This document shows positions 15,586 through 22,136 of a stretch of DNA of 22,136 bases, piece after piece. Every line of letters begins with the position of its first letter. Within the stretch, counting starts at the first letter, position 1. The DNA comes from Veillonella sp. (GTDB lineage Bacteria; Bacillota; Negativicutes; Veillonellales; Veillonellaceae). The notes beneath the pieces are model-generated. The model saw only the letters and a list, made by a program, of their open reading frames with translations. It had not been told where the DNA came from and did not search any database. The stretch is from assembly GCA_022737715.1 (NCBI GenBank), contig JAIITD010000015.1, forward strand, positions 1 to 22,136, in the 5' to 3' direction. The position numbers and the translations under genes are program-made.

Positions 15586-16380
15586 TTAAATTTGTTCTCT
15601 TACCTTATACATACAAAGAGCAGCTGCAATGGATACGTTTAAAGATTCTATATCACCATACATTGGAATGGTAATAGCTTGATCACACATTTCAATAATT
15701 TCCTTAGAAACTCCATTCCCTTCATTGCCGAGTATAACCATAGTTCGTTTTGCATATGAAATGGTATGATATGGCTTTGCATTGTCTAATGAGGTAACAT
15801 AGGTTTTGATACTATTATCCTTTATAAAATCATAAAATTTAGATAATGTAATATCTTCAAAAATCGGAATATTACAAAGAGCACTCATCGTACTGCGTAC
15901 GCATTTTTCGTTATAAGGATCTACTGTTCCTTTTAACAAGAATATACCTTTTGCACCGGCAGCCACGGCAGTACGGATGATTGTACCTAAGTTTCCCGGA
16001 TCCTGTACACCATCTAAGGCAAGATATAATCCATCATCTACTATAAATGAATGCAAATCAGTAATGCATTTTTTGGCTATACCTAGTATGCCCTGTCCAT
16101 TTACAGAATGCTCAATTTTATCAAATATTGGATCTTGTACTACATAGACAGAAGAAATAGTAAAGTCTTTTTGTACTAATGGTTCCAATTCACTTCGCTT
16201 TGATTCTCTAATTAAAATAGCGCGCAAAAATCCTTTTTTTCCTAAATCCGTTACAGCACGAATTCCTTCTACCGTGTATTCACCGAATTTTTGCCGATAT
16301 TTTCTCTGTTGTAAACTGATAATATGTTTTATAGTCTTATTGTCTTTCGACTGAATATAATCTATTTTTGGTGATTCCAT
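15586..16380 (-). CDS. TrmH/SpoU-family RNA 2'-O-methyltransferase
   Basis: This SPOUT-fold enzyme would use S-adenosylmethionine to methylate a ribose 2'-hydroxyl in rRNA or tRNA. The N-terminal region (about residues 8-90) is the SpoU substrate-binding domain with QQRKYRQKFGEYTVEG. The three SpoU motifs are visible: GVQDPGNLGTIIRTA with the conserved asparagine and arginine, ILGNEGNGVS, and IPMYGDIESLNVSIAAA. The length of 264 residues fits the YsgA/RlmB-like group. The first 19 bases overlap the end of the ABC transporter gene, and the nearest purine-rich site (AAGGGGGA) is about 12 bases from the ATG, so translation is probably coupled to the upstream gene. The target nucleotide cannot be told from sequence. 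Confidence 0.9.
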   Translation of the reverse strand: MESPKIDYIQSKDNKTIKHIISLQQRKYRQKFGEYTVEGIRAVTDLGKKGFLRAILIRESKRSELEPLVQKDFTISSVYVVQDPIFDKIEHSVNGQGILGIAKKCITDLHSFIVDDGLYLALDGVQDPGNLGTIIRTAVAAGAKGIFLLKGTVDPYNEKCVRSTMSALCNIPIFEDITLSKFYDFIKDNSIKTYVTSLDNAKPYHTISYAKRTMVILGNEGNGVSKEIIEMCDQAITIPMYGDIESLNVSIAAALCMYKVREQI

Positions 16381-18092
16381 AACTCGTAAAAATCCCCCTT
16401 ATGTTGCATGAGCTCTTCAAATGTTCCATCTTCCACAATCTTACTATAAGAAAGAACTAAAATTCGACTTGCTTTTTGTACAGTTGATAAACGATGTGCT
16501 ACATTAATAATTGTTTTTTCGCCACGTATGGTCTCAATACTCTCTTGAATCTGAGATTCCGTATGACTATCTATATTTGCCGTAGCTTCATCAAGCAATA
16601 AAATAGGCCTATTTAAAATCAAAGTCCTTGCAAAGGCCAATAATTGCTTTTGTCCATCTGATAAAAGTGATCCTAAATATCCTACTGATGTTTGATACCC
16701 ATCTGGTAAAGATTCAATCATGTCGTGTAATTTAACCTTTTTTGTGGCATCTATAATAGTATCCATAGAGATAGAGGAATCATATAAATTAAGATTATCT
16801 TGAATCGAACCTTTAAATAAGTATGCATTTTGAAATACATAGCCCATTATATTTCTAATCATAGAAGCATCATACTGACTAATATCATGACCATTGATAT
16901 AAATGGTCCCCTTTGTTGGTCGTAATATTCCCATCAATAGTGAAAGTAATGTTGACTTACCACTACCAGATAGTCCTACAATACCGAGATATTCACCCTT
17001 TCTTATTGTAAAAGAAATGTTTTGCAAAGCATATACATCACTATTATCATAGGAATAATACACATCTTTTAATTCAATGGTATCAATAGTCTTAAATTCA
17101 TCGGGAACAGTTGTGGTCAATTCGCGTTTTGGTTCATCCAAAATGGGGATCAATCGTTCTGCACCGGCTAATGCACTTTGTAATGAATTATATTTATCAG
17201 CGATTTCTTTCATAGGTTGAAAGAATCGATCCATATATTGTATAAATGCAAACACCGTACCTGCATCTGCTACGGATTCTAATAGATTTGTCATTGTAAA
17301 AATAACAATAAGTGCTACAAAGAACAAACCATCTACGAGAGGTCTAAAAATAGAAAAAGTTGTAACCTCAAATATACCGGCTTTTAAAAACTCACGATTG
17401 ACAGCATCATACCGTTGTTCAATACTTCTTTCACCTAAATATGTTTTTACAATCAATATGTAATTCAACAATTCTTTGATGCTGGAGTTAGATGCTGCTA
17501 CAGAAGAACGAACTTGTCTAAATGCTTTTCTAGAAAATTTTTGATATACCCAGATAATACATCCCATGATAGGAATCAATAAGGTCATAACAATAGCTAA
17601 TGGAACATTAATAGCGTACATAAAGGCTAAAATACCAAAAATCATTAATGCACTACTTATGAGTTTTAGCAATACATCAGTATATAATGTACGTAATGAT
17701 TCTACATCATTAGTAATACGCGTTACCCAATTTCCTATAGGTAAAGACTGAAAATCTTCAGCGGATTTATGAAGAATTTTTTCAAATACCGTACTACGTA
17801 TATGAAAAATAATCTTCTGTCCAAATGCAGATAGTAAATAGTTTTGCAGAAGGATAAACACAATGCTACCAACAATCGATAATGCATATAAACCGGCATA
17901 ATGCTGAATAGTATTCAAATCTTTCATAGCAAAGCCTAAATCGATAGCTTGTTTTGAAAGATATGGACGTATGAGCGAACATAATAGATTACTAATAAGA
18001 GCTATACTAGCCAAAATGAGTAGCCATAAATAAGGCCTAATATATTTCGTTAAGTATGTAAATAGGCGCCAATCATTATATTTTAATTTCAT
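16362..18092 (-). CDS. ABC exporter half-transporter, catalytic-site subunit
   Basis: This is a type IV ABC exporter half, with six membrane helices in about residues 15-300 and a nucleotide-binding domain from about 338. Walker A is GLSGSGKS (373-380), Walker B ends LLLDE with the catalytic glutamate E502, and the H-loop histidine is H533 (VAHRLS). The signature is altered: LSDGQ (477-481) instead of LSGGQ. The partner encoded just upstream has the opposite defects, so the two should form a heterodimer in which this subunit supplies the working Walker A/B site. The start codon overlaps the partner's stop by one base (TAATG), with GGAGG 7 bases before it, favouring equal production. The length of 576 residues is typical of BmrD/YheH-like multidrug exporters. 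The substrate is unknown. Confidence 0.95.
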   Translation of the reverse strand: MKLKYNDWRLFTYLTKYIRPYLWLLILASIALISNLLCSLIRPYLSKQAIDLGFAMKDLNTIQHYAGLYALSIVGSIVFILLQNYLLSAFGQKIIFHIRSTVFEKILHKSAEDFQSLPIGNWVTRITNDVESLRTLYTDVLLKLISSALMIFGILAFMYAINVPLAIVMTLLIPIMGCIIWVYQKFSRKAFRQVRSSVAASNSSIKELLNYILIVKTYLGERSIEQRYDAVNREFLKAGIFEVTTFSIFRPLVDGLFFVALIVIFTMTNLLESVADAGTVFAFIQYMDRFFQPMKEIADKYNSLQSALAGAERLIPILDEPKRELTTTVPDEFKTIDTIELKDVYYSYDNSDVYALQNISFTIRKGEYLGIVGLSGSGKSTLLSLLMGILRPTKGTIYINGHDISQYDASMIRNIMGYVFQNAYLFKGSIQDNLNLYDSSISMDTIIDATKKVKLHDMIESLPDGYQTSVGYLGSLLSDGQKQLLAFARTLILNRPILLLDEATANIDSHTESQIQESIETIRGEKTIINVAHRLSTVQKASRILVLSYSKIVEDGTFEELMQHKGDFYELWNHQK

Positions 18093-19807
18093 TATTGGGC
18101 CTCCTTATTTTGAGCTGTATACATCTGATAATATAAACCTTTTTTGCACATTAACTCATCATGTGTTCCCACTTCGCAAATTCGGCCTTCATCAAATACA
18201 ATTATACGATCTGCATGTTTGATTACTTCTAGACGTTGAGATATGCATAAAATGGTTTTTTCCTTTGTAGATTGCAATACTTGTAACATTTCATCTACAG
18301 TTATGGCATCTAAAGCAGAGAAGCAATTATCTAATAATAAGTAAGGTGCATTTTTGTAAAATCCGCGTGCAATATTGATGCGCTGTTTTTGACCACCTGA
18401 TAAATCGCGACCTTCCTCAGCTAATATGCTTAATGGATTTTCCAAATCCTTTCCTAAGTCGCGATATAATTGCGCTTTTTTGGCTGCTTTAGCAACGGTA
18501 ATATGATTTTTATTTTCATAACCAAAGCTAATATTGTCAGCAATTGTTGAACTTAGTAGATATGACTGCGTTGGTACATAGGAAATCGAATTTCTGACCG
18601 TACCGATGGGCAGTGTCGTAATATCTTGATTATTAATATAAATAGTCTTTGCTGGTGCTTTTTGAAGTCCTAATAACAATTTAAAGAGTGTGCTTTTACC
18701 AGATCCAGGCTTACCGACTATACCTACAAACTCTCCTTTTTTAAATGTAACATTAATTTGACGTAATGCCGGTGATTTCGCTTCGTCATAGGTGAAATTT
18801 AAATATTTTATATCTATATCGCCTAAATCAATTTGTTTACCATCTGTATCATTACATTCTGTAGGTAGACTCATAAAATCAACAATTCGATCAAGAGAGG
18901 CCATTCCTTTTTGAACTATAGCTACTAATGAACCTAGGGAAATTAATGGGCCTATAATTAGCATAATAAAAGCATTGATTGTAACGAATTCACCAACAGT
19001 CATAAGACCTTCTACTGCTAACGTACCACATATATACATACTAATACTGATACAAATGAAAGGTGCAATCATGGTTAGAGGTGATAAAATAGCATCAAGT
19101 ATGGCTACACTCATATTATCAGAATAATTTTTCTTGTTAATACGATTAAACAATCCCCCTATTATGGATTCTTTATTAAAAGCTCGAATAACATCCATAC
19201 CTTGAAAAAGCTCTTGCCCAAATTCTGTCATATCACTATATGTGTTCTGAGCTTGGCGTTGCTTCTTTCGTAAACGTCGACCTAGTGTAAAGATTGAACC
19301 TAAAATAAAAATAATTGGGGTCATAATCTTTAAGGCTAGAATAAAATCTATTTTTTGGATTAATATGATAGAACCCAAAATAGAATATAAAATAATATCA
19401 ACGATGATCATGACACCTAAACCTAGGGCAACGCGCAATGATGTAACATCATTTGTCATCAAAGCCATTACCTTACCAGGTCCGTTAACATCATAATATG
19501 TAGTAGGAATTTCTAAAGCACGCGCACATAACTTTTGGCGAAATAAATACTCCATGCGCCGGATGGAACCTAATAATGTTCTACGTGATATAACTTTCAA
19601 TATAGTAATAATGATTAATAAACCGATGAAATACAATATGTAATGGGTTAAGCCCTCTTTATTATGGCTCAATGTATCAATGGCACTACCAATTAGTTGT
19701 GGTACGATTAAAAAAGCTACATCAATTGCGATTAGCATAGTTAATCCGATAAGATAATATATACCTTCACGACGAAAAAATTCCTTGAAAATTGAATATG
19801 GATTCAT
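18092..19807 (-). CDS. ABC exporter half-transporter, degenerate-site subunit
   Basis: This is the first half of a heterodimeric ABC exporter: six membrane helices in about residues 15-300, then a nucleotide-binding domain from about 330. Walker A is GKPGSGKS (365-372) and the signature is a canonical LSGGQ (469-473). Two catalytic residues are replaced: the Walker B glutamate is N494 (LLLDNCFSALD) and the H-loop histidine is Q524 (CISQRLE). Such changes mark the non-hydrolysing site in heterodimeric exporters of the BmrC/BmrD and TM287/TM288 type. Its intact LSGGQ would complete the active site on the partner. AGGAGG lies 6 bases before the ATG. It heads a three-gene unit with the partner and the RNA methyltransferase. 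The length is 571 residues. Multidrug or lipid export is the family norm; the substrate is unknown. Confidence 0.95.
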   Translation of the reverse strand: MNPYSIFKEFFRREGIYYLIGLTMLIAIDVAFLIVPQLIGSAIDTLSHNKEGLTHYILYFIGLLIIITILKVISRRTLLGSIRRMEYLFRQKLCARALEIPTTYYDVNGPGKVMALMTNDVTSLRVALGLGVMIIVDIILYSILGSIILIQKIDFILALKIMTPIIFILGSIFTLGRRLRKKQRQAQNTYSDMTEFGQELFQGMDVIRAFNKESIIGGLFNRINKKNYSDNMSVAILDAILSPLTMIAPFICISISMYICGTLAVEGLMTVGEFVTINAFIMLIIGPLISLGSLVAIVQKGMASLDRIVDFMSLPTECNDTDGKQIDLGDIDIKYLNFTYDEAKSPALRQINVTFKKGEFVGIVGKPGSGKSTLFKLLLGLQKAPAKTIYINNQDITTLPIGTVRNSISYVPTQSYLLSSTIADNISFGYENKNHITVAKAAKKAQLYRDLGKDLENPLSILAEEGRDLSGGQKQRINIARGFYKNAPYLLLDNCFSALDAITVDEMLQVLQSTKEKTILCISQRLEVIKHADRIIVFDEGRICEVGTHDELMCKKGLYYQMYTAQNKEAQ

Positions 19808-19876
19808 CGAATACCTCCTGTTTTCTTTCTATCGTACCATTTACTACATAATTCTTCTACCTAAAACATAAAACCC

Positions 19877-19909
19877 AACTATATCCAAAACTAATATCAA
19901 ACTATATCG
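19877..19909 (+). repeat. Three phased direct repeats upstream of the tpx promoter
   Basis: AACTATATCC (19877-19886), AACTAATATC (19889-19898) and AACTATATCG (19900-19909) recur with start-to-start spacing of 12 and 11 bases, about one helical turn each. They end about 10 bases before the tpx -35. The outer two copies agree over 13 of 14 bases when extended. The layout resembles tandem sites bound by OmpR/PhoB-type regulators, but no regulator is identified. The repeats could also act on the divergent ABC genes. Confidence 0.5.
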
Positions 19910-19919
19910 AAAAAATTAG

Positions 19920-19948
19920 TTTACTAAAATGGATAGAAATGGTATACT
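19920..19948 (+). promoter_or_regulatory. tpx: Promoter of tpx with overlapping inverted repeat
   Basis: TTTACT (19920-19925), a 17-base spacer and TATACT (19943-19948) preceded by TGG form a good extended -10 promoter. The palindrome TTAGT-TT-ACTAA (19916-19927) covers the -35. TATACTAA (19943-19950) at the -10 has an inverted partner TTAGTATA at 19975-19982 in the leader. These arrangements suit repressor binding. The leader is about 50 bases. Confidence 0.65.
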
Positions 19949-20005
19949 AACCATAGAAACATTGTTTAATCTATTTAGTATATAAACTCTTAGGAGGAAT
20001 GAAAC

Positions 20006-20521
20006 ATGGAAAAACGTACTGGTGTTGTAACATTTGCAGGTAACCCAATCACATTGGTAGGCCCAGAAATTAAAGTAGGTCAACAAGCACCTGATTTTAC
20101 TGTATTATCTAACGATTTACAACCTAAAACTTTGAAAGATTATGAAGGTAAAGTAAAAGTAATCTCCGTAGTACCTTCTCTTGATACTGGCGTATGTGAT
20201 GCACAAACTCGTTGGTTCAACCAAGATGCAACAGGTTTATCTGATGATGTTGTAGTATTAACAATTTCTATGGACCTTCCATTTGCCCAAAAACGTTGGT
20301 GCGGTGCTGCAGGCGTAGATAAAGTAGAAACATTGTCTGACCACAAAGATGCTTCTTTTGGTACAAACTATGGCTTCTTAATCGAAGAATTACGTCTTTT
20401 ATCCCGTGGTGTTGTAGTTATCAACAAAGATAACAAAGTAACATATGTTGAATATGTACCAGAAGTAACTCAAGCTGTTAATTTTGATGCAGCATTAGAA
20501 GCAATTAAAGCTGATATCTAA
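20006..20521 (+). CDS. tpx: Thiol peroxidase (atypical 2-Cys peroxiredoxin)
   Basis: Tpx reduces hydrogen peroxide and alkyl hydroperoxides using thioredoxin, in the cytoplasm. The peroxidatic cysteine is C64 in PSLDTGVCDAQTRWFN, and the resolving cysteine is C99 in KRWCGAAGVDKVETLSDH, the spacing typical of Tpx. GQQAPDF near residue 26 opens the thioredoxin fold. The length of 171 residues is normal and no signal peptide is present. AGGAGG lies 8 bases before the ATG. Codon use (many GTA, CGT, GGT codons) suggests a well-expressed gene, in keeping with its strong promoter and terminator. Such a scavenger suits an anaerobe exposed to oxygen and peroxide. It is one of three plus-strand genes in the window. 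Confidence 0.97.
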   Translation: MEKRTGVVTFAGNPITLVGPEIKVGQQAPDFTVLSNDLQPKTLKDYEGKVKVISVVPSLDTGVCDAQTRWFNQDATGLSDDVVVLTISMDLPFAQKRWCGAAGVDKVETLSDHKDASFGTNYGFLIEELRLLSRGVVVINKDNKVTYVEYVPEVTQAVNFDAALEAIKADI

Positions 20522-20535
20522 TATCGCCTACTATT

Positions 20536-20566
20536 AAGGCCGTACAACGTACGGCCTTTTTCTTTT
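20536..20566 (+). terminator. Rho-independent terminator after tpx
   Basis: AAGGCCGTAC (20536-20545) pairs perfectly with GTACGGCCTT (20549-20558) around the loop AAC, followed by TTTTTCTTTT. The GC-rich stem and T-run make this a strong terminator. It ends only about 15 bases before the psiE start codon. Confidence 0.92.
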
Positions 20567-20580
20567 CACAGGAGTTATGT

Positions 20581-20976
20581 ATGTGGATTAAATTTTCAAA
20601 ACTATTATTAACTATAAAAAATATTGCCCTACTCGGCGTAGGTGTAGCATTGTGTATCGCCCTAGTTAATTCACTTATAAATTTAGGTGTCATTACATGG
20701 GCCAATATAAATGGTGAAAGCACATATTACAATCTTATTGAAGAATTGATTACCTTCTTCCTCTATTTTGAGTTCATTGCGTTGATTGTAAAGTACTTTA
20801 AAAATAACTTTCACTTTCCTCTCGACTTTTTCCTCTATATTGGCATTACGGCTATTGTTCGATCTGTAATTATTGCCCATGATACATCCTTTGATATCCT
20901 CATATGGGCTATATCCATTTTTGTGCTCGTATGTAGTTTAGTATTGGTAAAAAGATATATTGGTCACGATGAATAA
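20581..20976 (+). CDS. psiE: PsiE-like membrane protein
   Basis: This is a 131-residue membrane protein of the phosphate-starvation-inducible PsiE family. Four hydrophobic segments are visible at about residues 15-36, 50-66, 78-98 and 104-122. The conserved core ELITFFLYFEFIALIVKYFK and FPLDFFLYIGITAIVR match the family. The biochemical role of PsiE is not known; in E. coli its expression is controlled by PhoB and CRP. The ATG at 20581 was chosen because AGGAG lies 6 bases upstream; the ATG at 20577 is out of frame. The gene sits 59 bases behind tpx with a strong terminator in between and no room for a promoter after it, so it probably depends on read-through or a promoter inside tpx. Confidence 0.88.
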   Translation: MWIKFSKLLLTIKNIALLGVGVALCIALVNSLINLGVITWANINGESTYYNLIEELITFFLYFEFIALIVKYFKNNFHFPLDFFLYIGITAIVRSVIIAHDTSFDILIWAISIFVLVCSLVLVKRYIGHDE

Positions 20977-21006
20977 TATAATTATTTATTATTCTTTAAT
21001 ACTCAA

Positions 21007-21037
21007 AAAGGTCCTACCGAATATCGGTAGGACCTTT
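21007..21037. terminator. Bidirectional terminator between psiE and the glutamine synthetase gene
   Basis: A perfect 14-base-pair stem (AAAGGTCCTACCGA at 21007-21020 with its complement at 21024-21037) has the loop ATA. The T-run is better on the minus strand (five T) than on the plus strand (TTTCTT). It lies between convergent genes that end at 20976 and 21054 and mainly serves the glutamine synthetase gene. Confidence 0.9.
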
Positions 21038-21053
21038 CTTCATATACAGAGGA

Positions 21054-22136
21054 TTAGAAAATATTTTTGCTGTAATTAGCGTATTTAGCTTCTAATTCTT
21101 CCATTTTGTCATTCATTTCGATTTGTAATGCAGATGCAGTATCATAATCTTCAGATTGTAAAGCTTCTACAATACGTGTGAACAAGGATTTGCGATCATC
21201 GCTATCTTTTGCAAGATAGAAACGTAAGTCATTAACTTCTGCAAAGCGTTTGTCATCAATGCTATTGCGGCTATCTGTGTGAATAGATACCATTTTACGT
21301 ACTGTATCCATATTATCAGGAATGATACGATGAGCCAATACGAGTTTCCAACGTTTCAAGATGGATGCAATGAAGGAATCCATTAAATCGTGAGCAAATG
21401 CATCGCCTTGTGCCAATGTATTTACGAGTTCAGGATTGTTTTTATAACCTTTAATGTTTTCCCATACAGTTGCAGGAGCTACGCCGAACATTTGATTACG
21501 TTCTTCTTGAGTGTAGTCTTCGAATACATCTTTTTCAGAACGGAATGCACGTTCTTTAGGTAAGTAATCCGCATCTTGACCAGCTTCTTTGGAAAGTTCT
21601 GCTTCCAATTGAGCTTGAGTTTTACCACTTGTAATAGCATATTTCATACCATCAAATGCAGAGATGAAAATCAATGCTAATGCAGTGTATGTATTTGTAT
21701 ATGGGTTTGGAGAACGCAATTCATAACGTGTAGCCATTGGATTGTCGATATCGCGAATCAAACCGCAAAGGATTGTACGGTTACGGCTAGGTTCAGAAGG
21801 ATCATTACCTAAAGAAGTTACGATACAAACTGGAGCTTCGAAACCAGGTTTCAAACGATTCAAGGAATCTGTTGTAGAGCTGATGAATGGGTTAATAGCT
21901 TCATAGTGTTTCAATAGACCCATGATTGCACCAATACCCAAGGAGCTAGCAGATTCTTTTTTCATATCTTCTGGGCTGAACAAGTTAACAAGTTTGCCAG
22001 ATTTTAATTTTGCCATTACGCCAAAGTGAGTATGTTCACCAGAACCAGCAACACCGATAATTGGTTTTGCATTGAATGTTACATCAAGACCGTTTTCACG
22101 GAATACTTCACGAACGATAATACGAGCTTGTAATTC
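21054..22136 (-). CDS. Glutamine synthetase, C-terminal 360 residues (5' end outside window)
   Basis: Glutamine synthetase joins ammonia to glutamate with ATP. The open frame runs without a start to the window edge, so the methionine at 22016 is internal. The first visible part reads IIGVAGSGEHTHFGVMAKL, the form of the GSG-H-H substrate-binding motif of the family. TSLGNDPSEPSRNR and ELRSPNPYTNTYTALALIF correspond to the ATP-binding arginine region and the RSPDP-NPY motif. After this, about 190 residues form a long tail with FRSEKDVFEDYTQEER and FGVAPATVWENI, ending in a coiled-coil-like acidic helix. Such a tail is unusual for the 440-470-residue GSI and recalls the large GSIII (GlnN) type; I lean to GSIII-like without certainty. 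No adenylylation-site motif is seen. The bidirectional hairpin at 21007-21037 terminates it. Confidence 0.9.
   Translation of the reverse strand, partial: ELQARIIVREVFRENGLDVTFNAKPIIGVAGSGEHTHFGVMAKLKSGKLVNLFSPEDMKKESASSLGIGAIMGLLKHYEAINPFISSTTDSLNRLKPGFEAPVCIVTSLGNDPSEPSRNRTILCGLIRDIDNPMATRYELRSPNPYTNTYTALALIFISAFDGMKYAITSGKTQAQLEAELSKEAGQDADYLPKERAFRSEKDVFEDYTQEERNQMFGVAPATVWENIKGYKNNPELVNTLAQGDAFAHDLMDSFIASILKRWKLVLAHRIIPDNMDTVRKMVSIHTDSRNSIDDKRFAEVNDLRFYLAKDSDDRKSLFTRIVEALQSEDYDTASALQIEMNDKMEELEAKYANYSKNIF

Noticed and set aside
18092..19807. A pseudogene or inactivated ABC transporter because of N494 and Q524
   Set aside because: The frame is intact, Walker A and LSGGQ are perfect, and the partner carries the complementary residues, as expected in a heterodimer.
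1..22136. Mobile elements, CRISPR arrays, defence islands, tRNA or rRNA genes
   Set aside because: I saw no transposase, regular repeat-spacer pattern, attachment site or RNA-gene signature; gene order and composition look uniformly chromosomal.

Overview
The window looks like chromosome of an anaerobic, diderm low-GC Firmicute of the Negativicutes, most likely Veillonella or a close relative. This is an inference from the AT-rich base composition, strong AGGAGG ribosome sites, a complete late cobamide pathway, an HtpX protease, a PsiE-family protein and a glutamine synthetase with a long C-terminal tail; no rRNA or marker gene confirms it. Almost everything is on the minus strand. Gene density is very high and the sequence shows no mobile element, CRISPR array, tRNA or rRNA gene. 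No gap between genes exceeds about 240 bases.

Layout, left to right. Positions 1-953: the N-terminal 317 residues of an M24 Xaa-Pro-type aminopeptidase. 1024-8463 (minus): a compact late cobamide operon read in the order cobU, cbiP, cbiB, cobS, pduX, cobD, cobC, with the 16S rRNA pseudouridine synthase rsuA at its end. 8528-8866 (plus): an unrecognised 112-residue protein divergent from cobU. 8906-10729 (minus): htpX, ndk and a PduO-type cobalamin adenosyltransferase, ending at a terminator shared with the unknown gene. 10776-15343 (minus): a polycistron of a YdjC-like deacetylase, a flippase-like membrane protein, a PheB-like ACT protein, homoserine dehydrogenase and homoserine kinase. 15586-19807 (minus): two halves of an ABC exporter and a SpoU-type RNA methyltransferase. 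20006-20976 (plus): thiol peroxidase and a PsiE-like membrane protein. 21054-22136 (minus): the C-terminal 360 residues of a glutamine synthetase.

How the genes fit together. Hom and ThrB lead toward threonine. PduX phosphorylates threonine and CobD decarboxylates it to aminopropanol phosphate. CbiB attaches that to the cobyric acid made by CbiP. CobU activates the product with GMP, CobS joins it to the ribazole and CobC removes the phosphate. The PduO-type enzyme adds the adenosyl group. The window therefore holds nearly the whole aminopropanol arm and nucleotide-loop assembly. It lacks corrin-ring genes, a base-activating enzyme (cobT or arsAB) and threonine synthase. In Veillonella-type metabolism the coenzyme would serve methylmalonyl-CoA mutase in propionate formation (established for the group, not visible here).

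I found no clear new defence or mobile system. The points most worth a second look are the orphan 112-residue gene, the complementary degenerate residues in the ABC pair, the phased direct repeats and inverted repeats in the tpx control region, the repeated TTATATACC motif between 15422 and 15542, and psiE lying directly behind a strong terminator hairpin.
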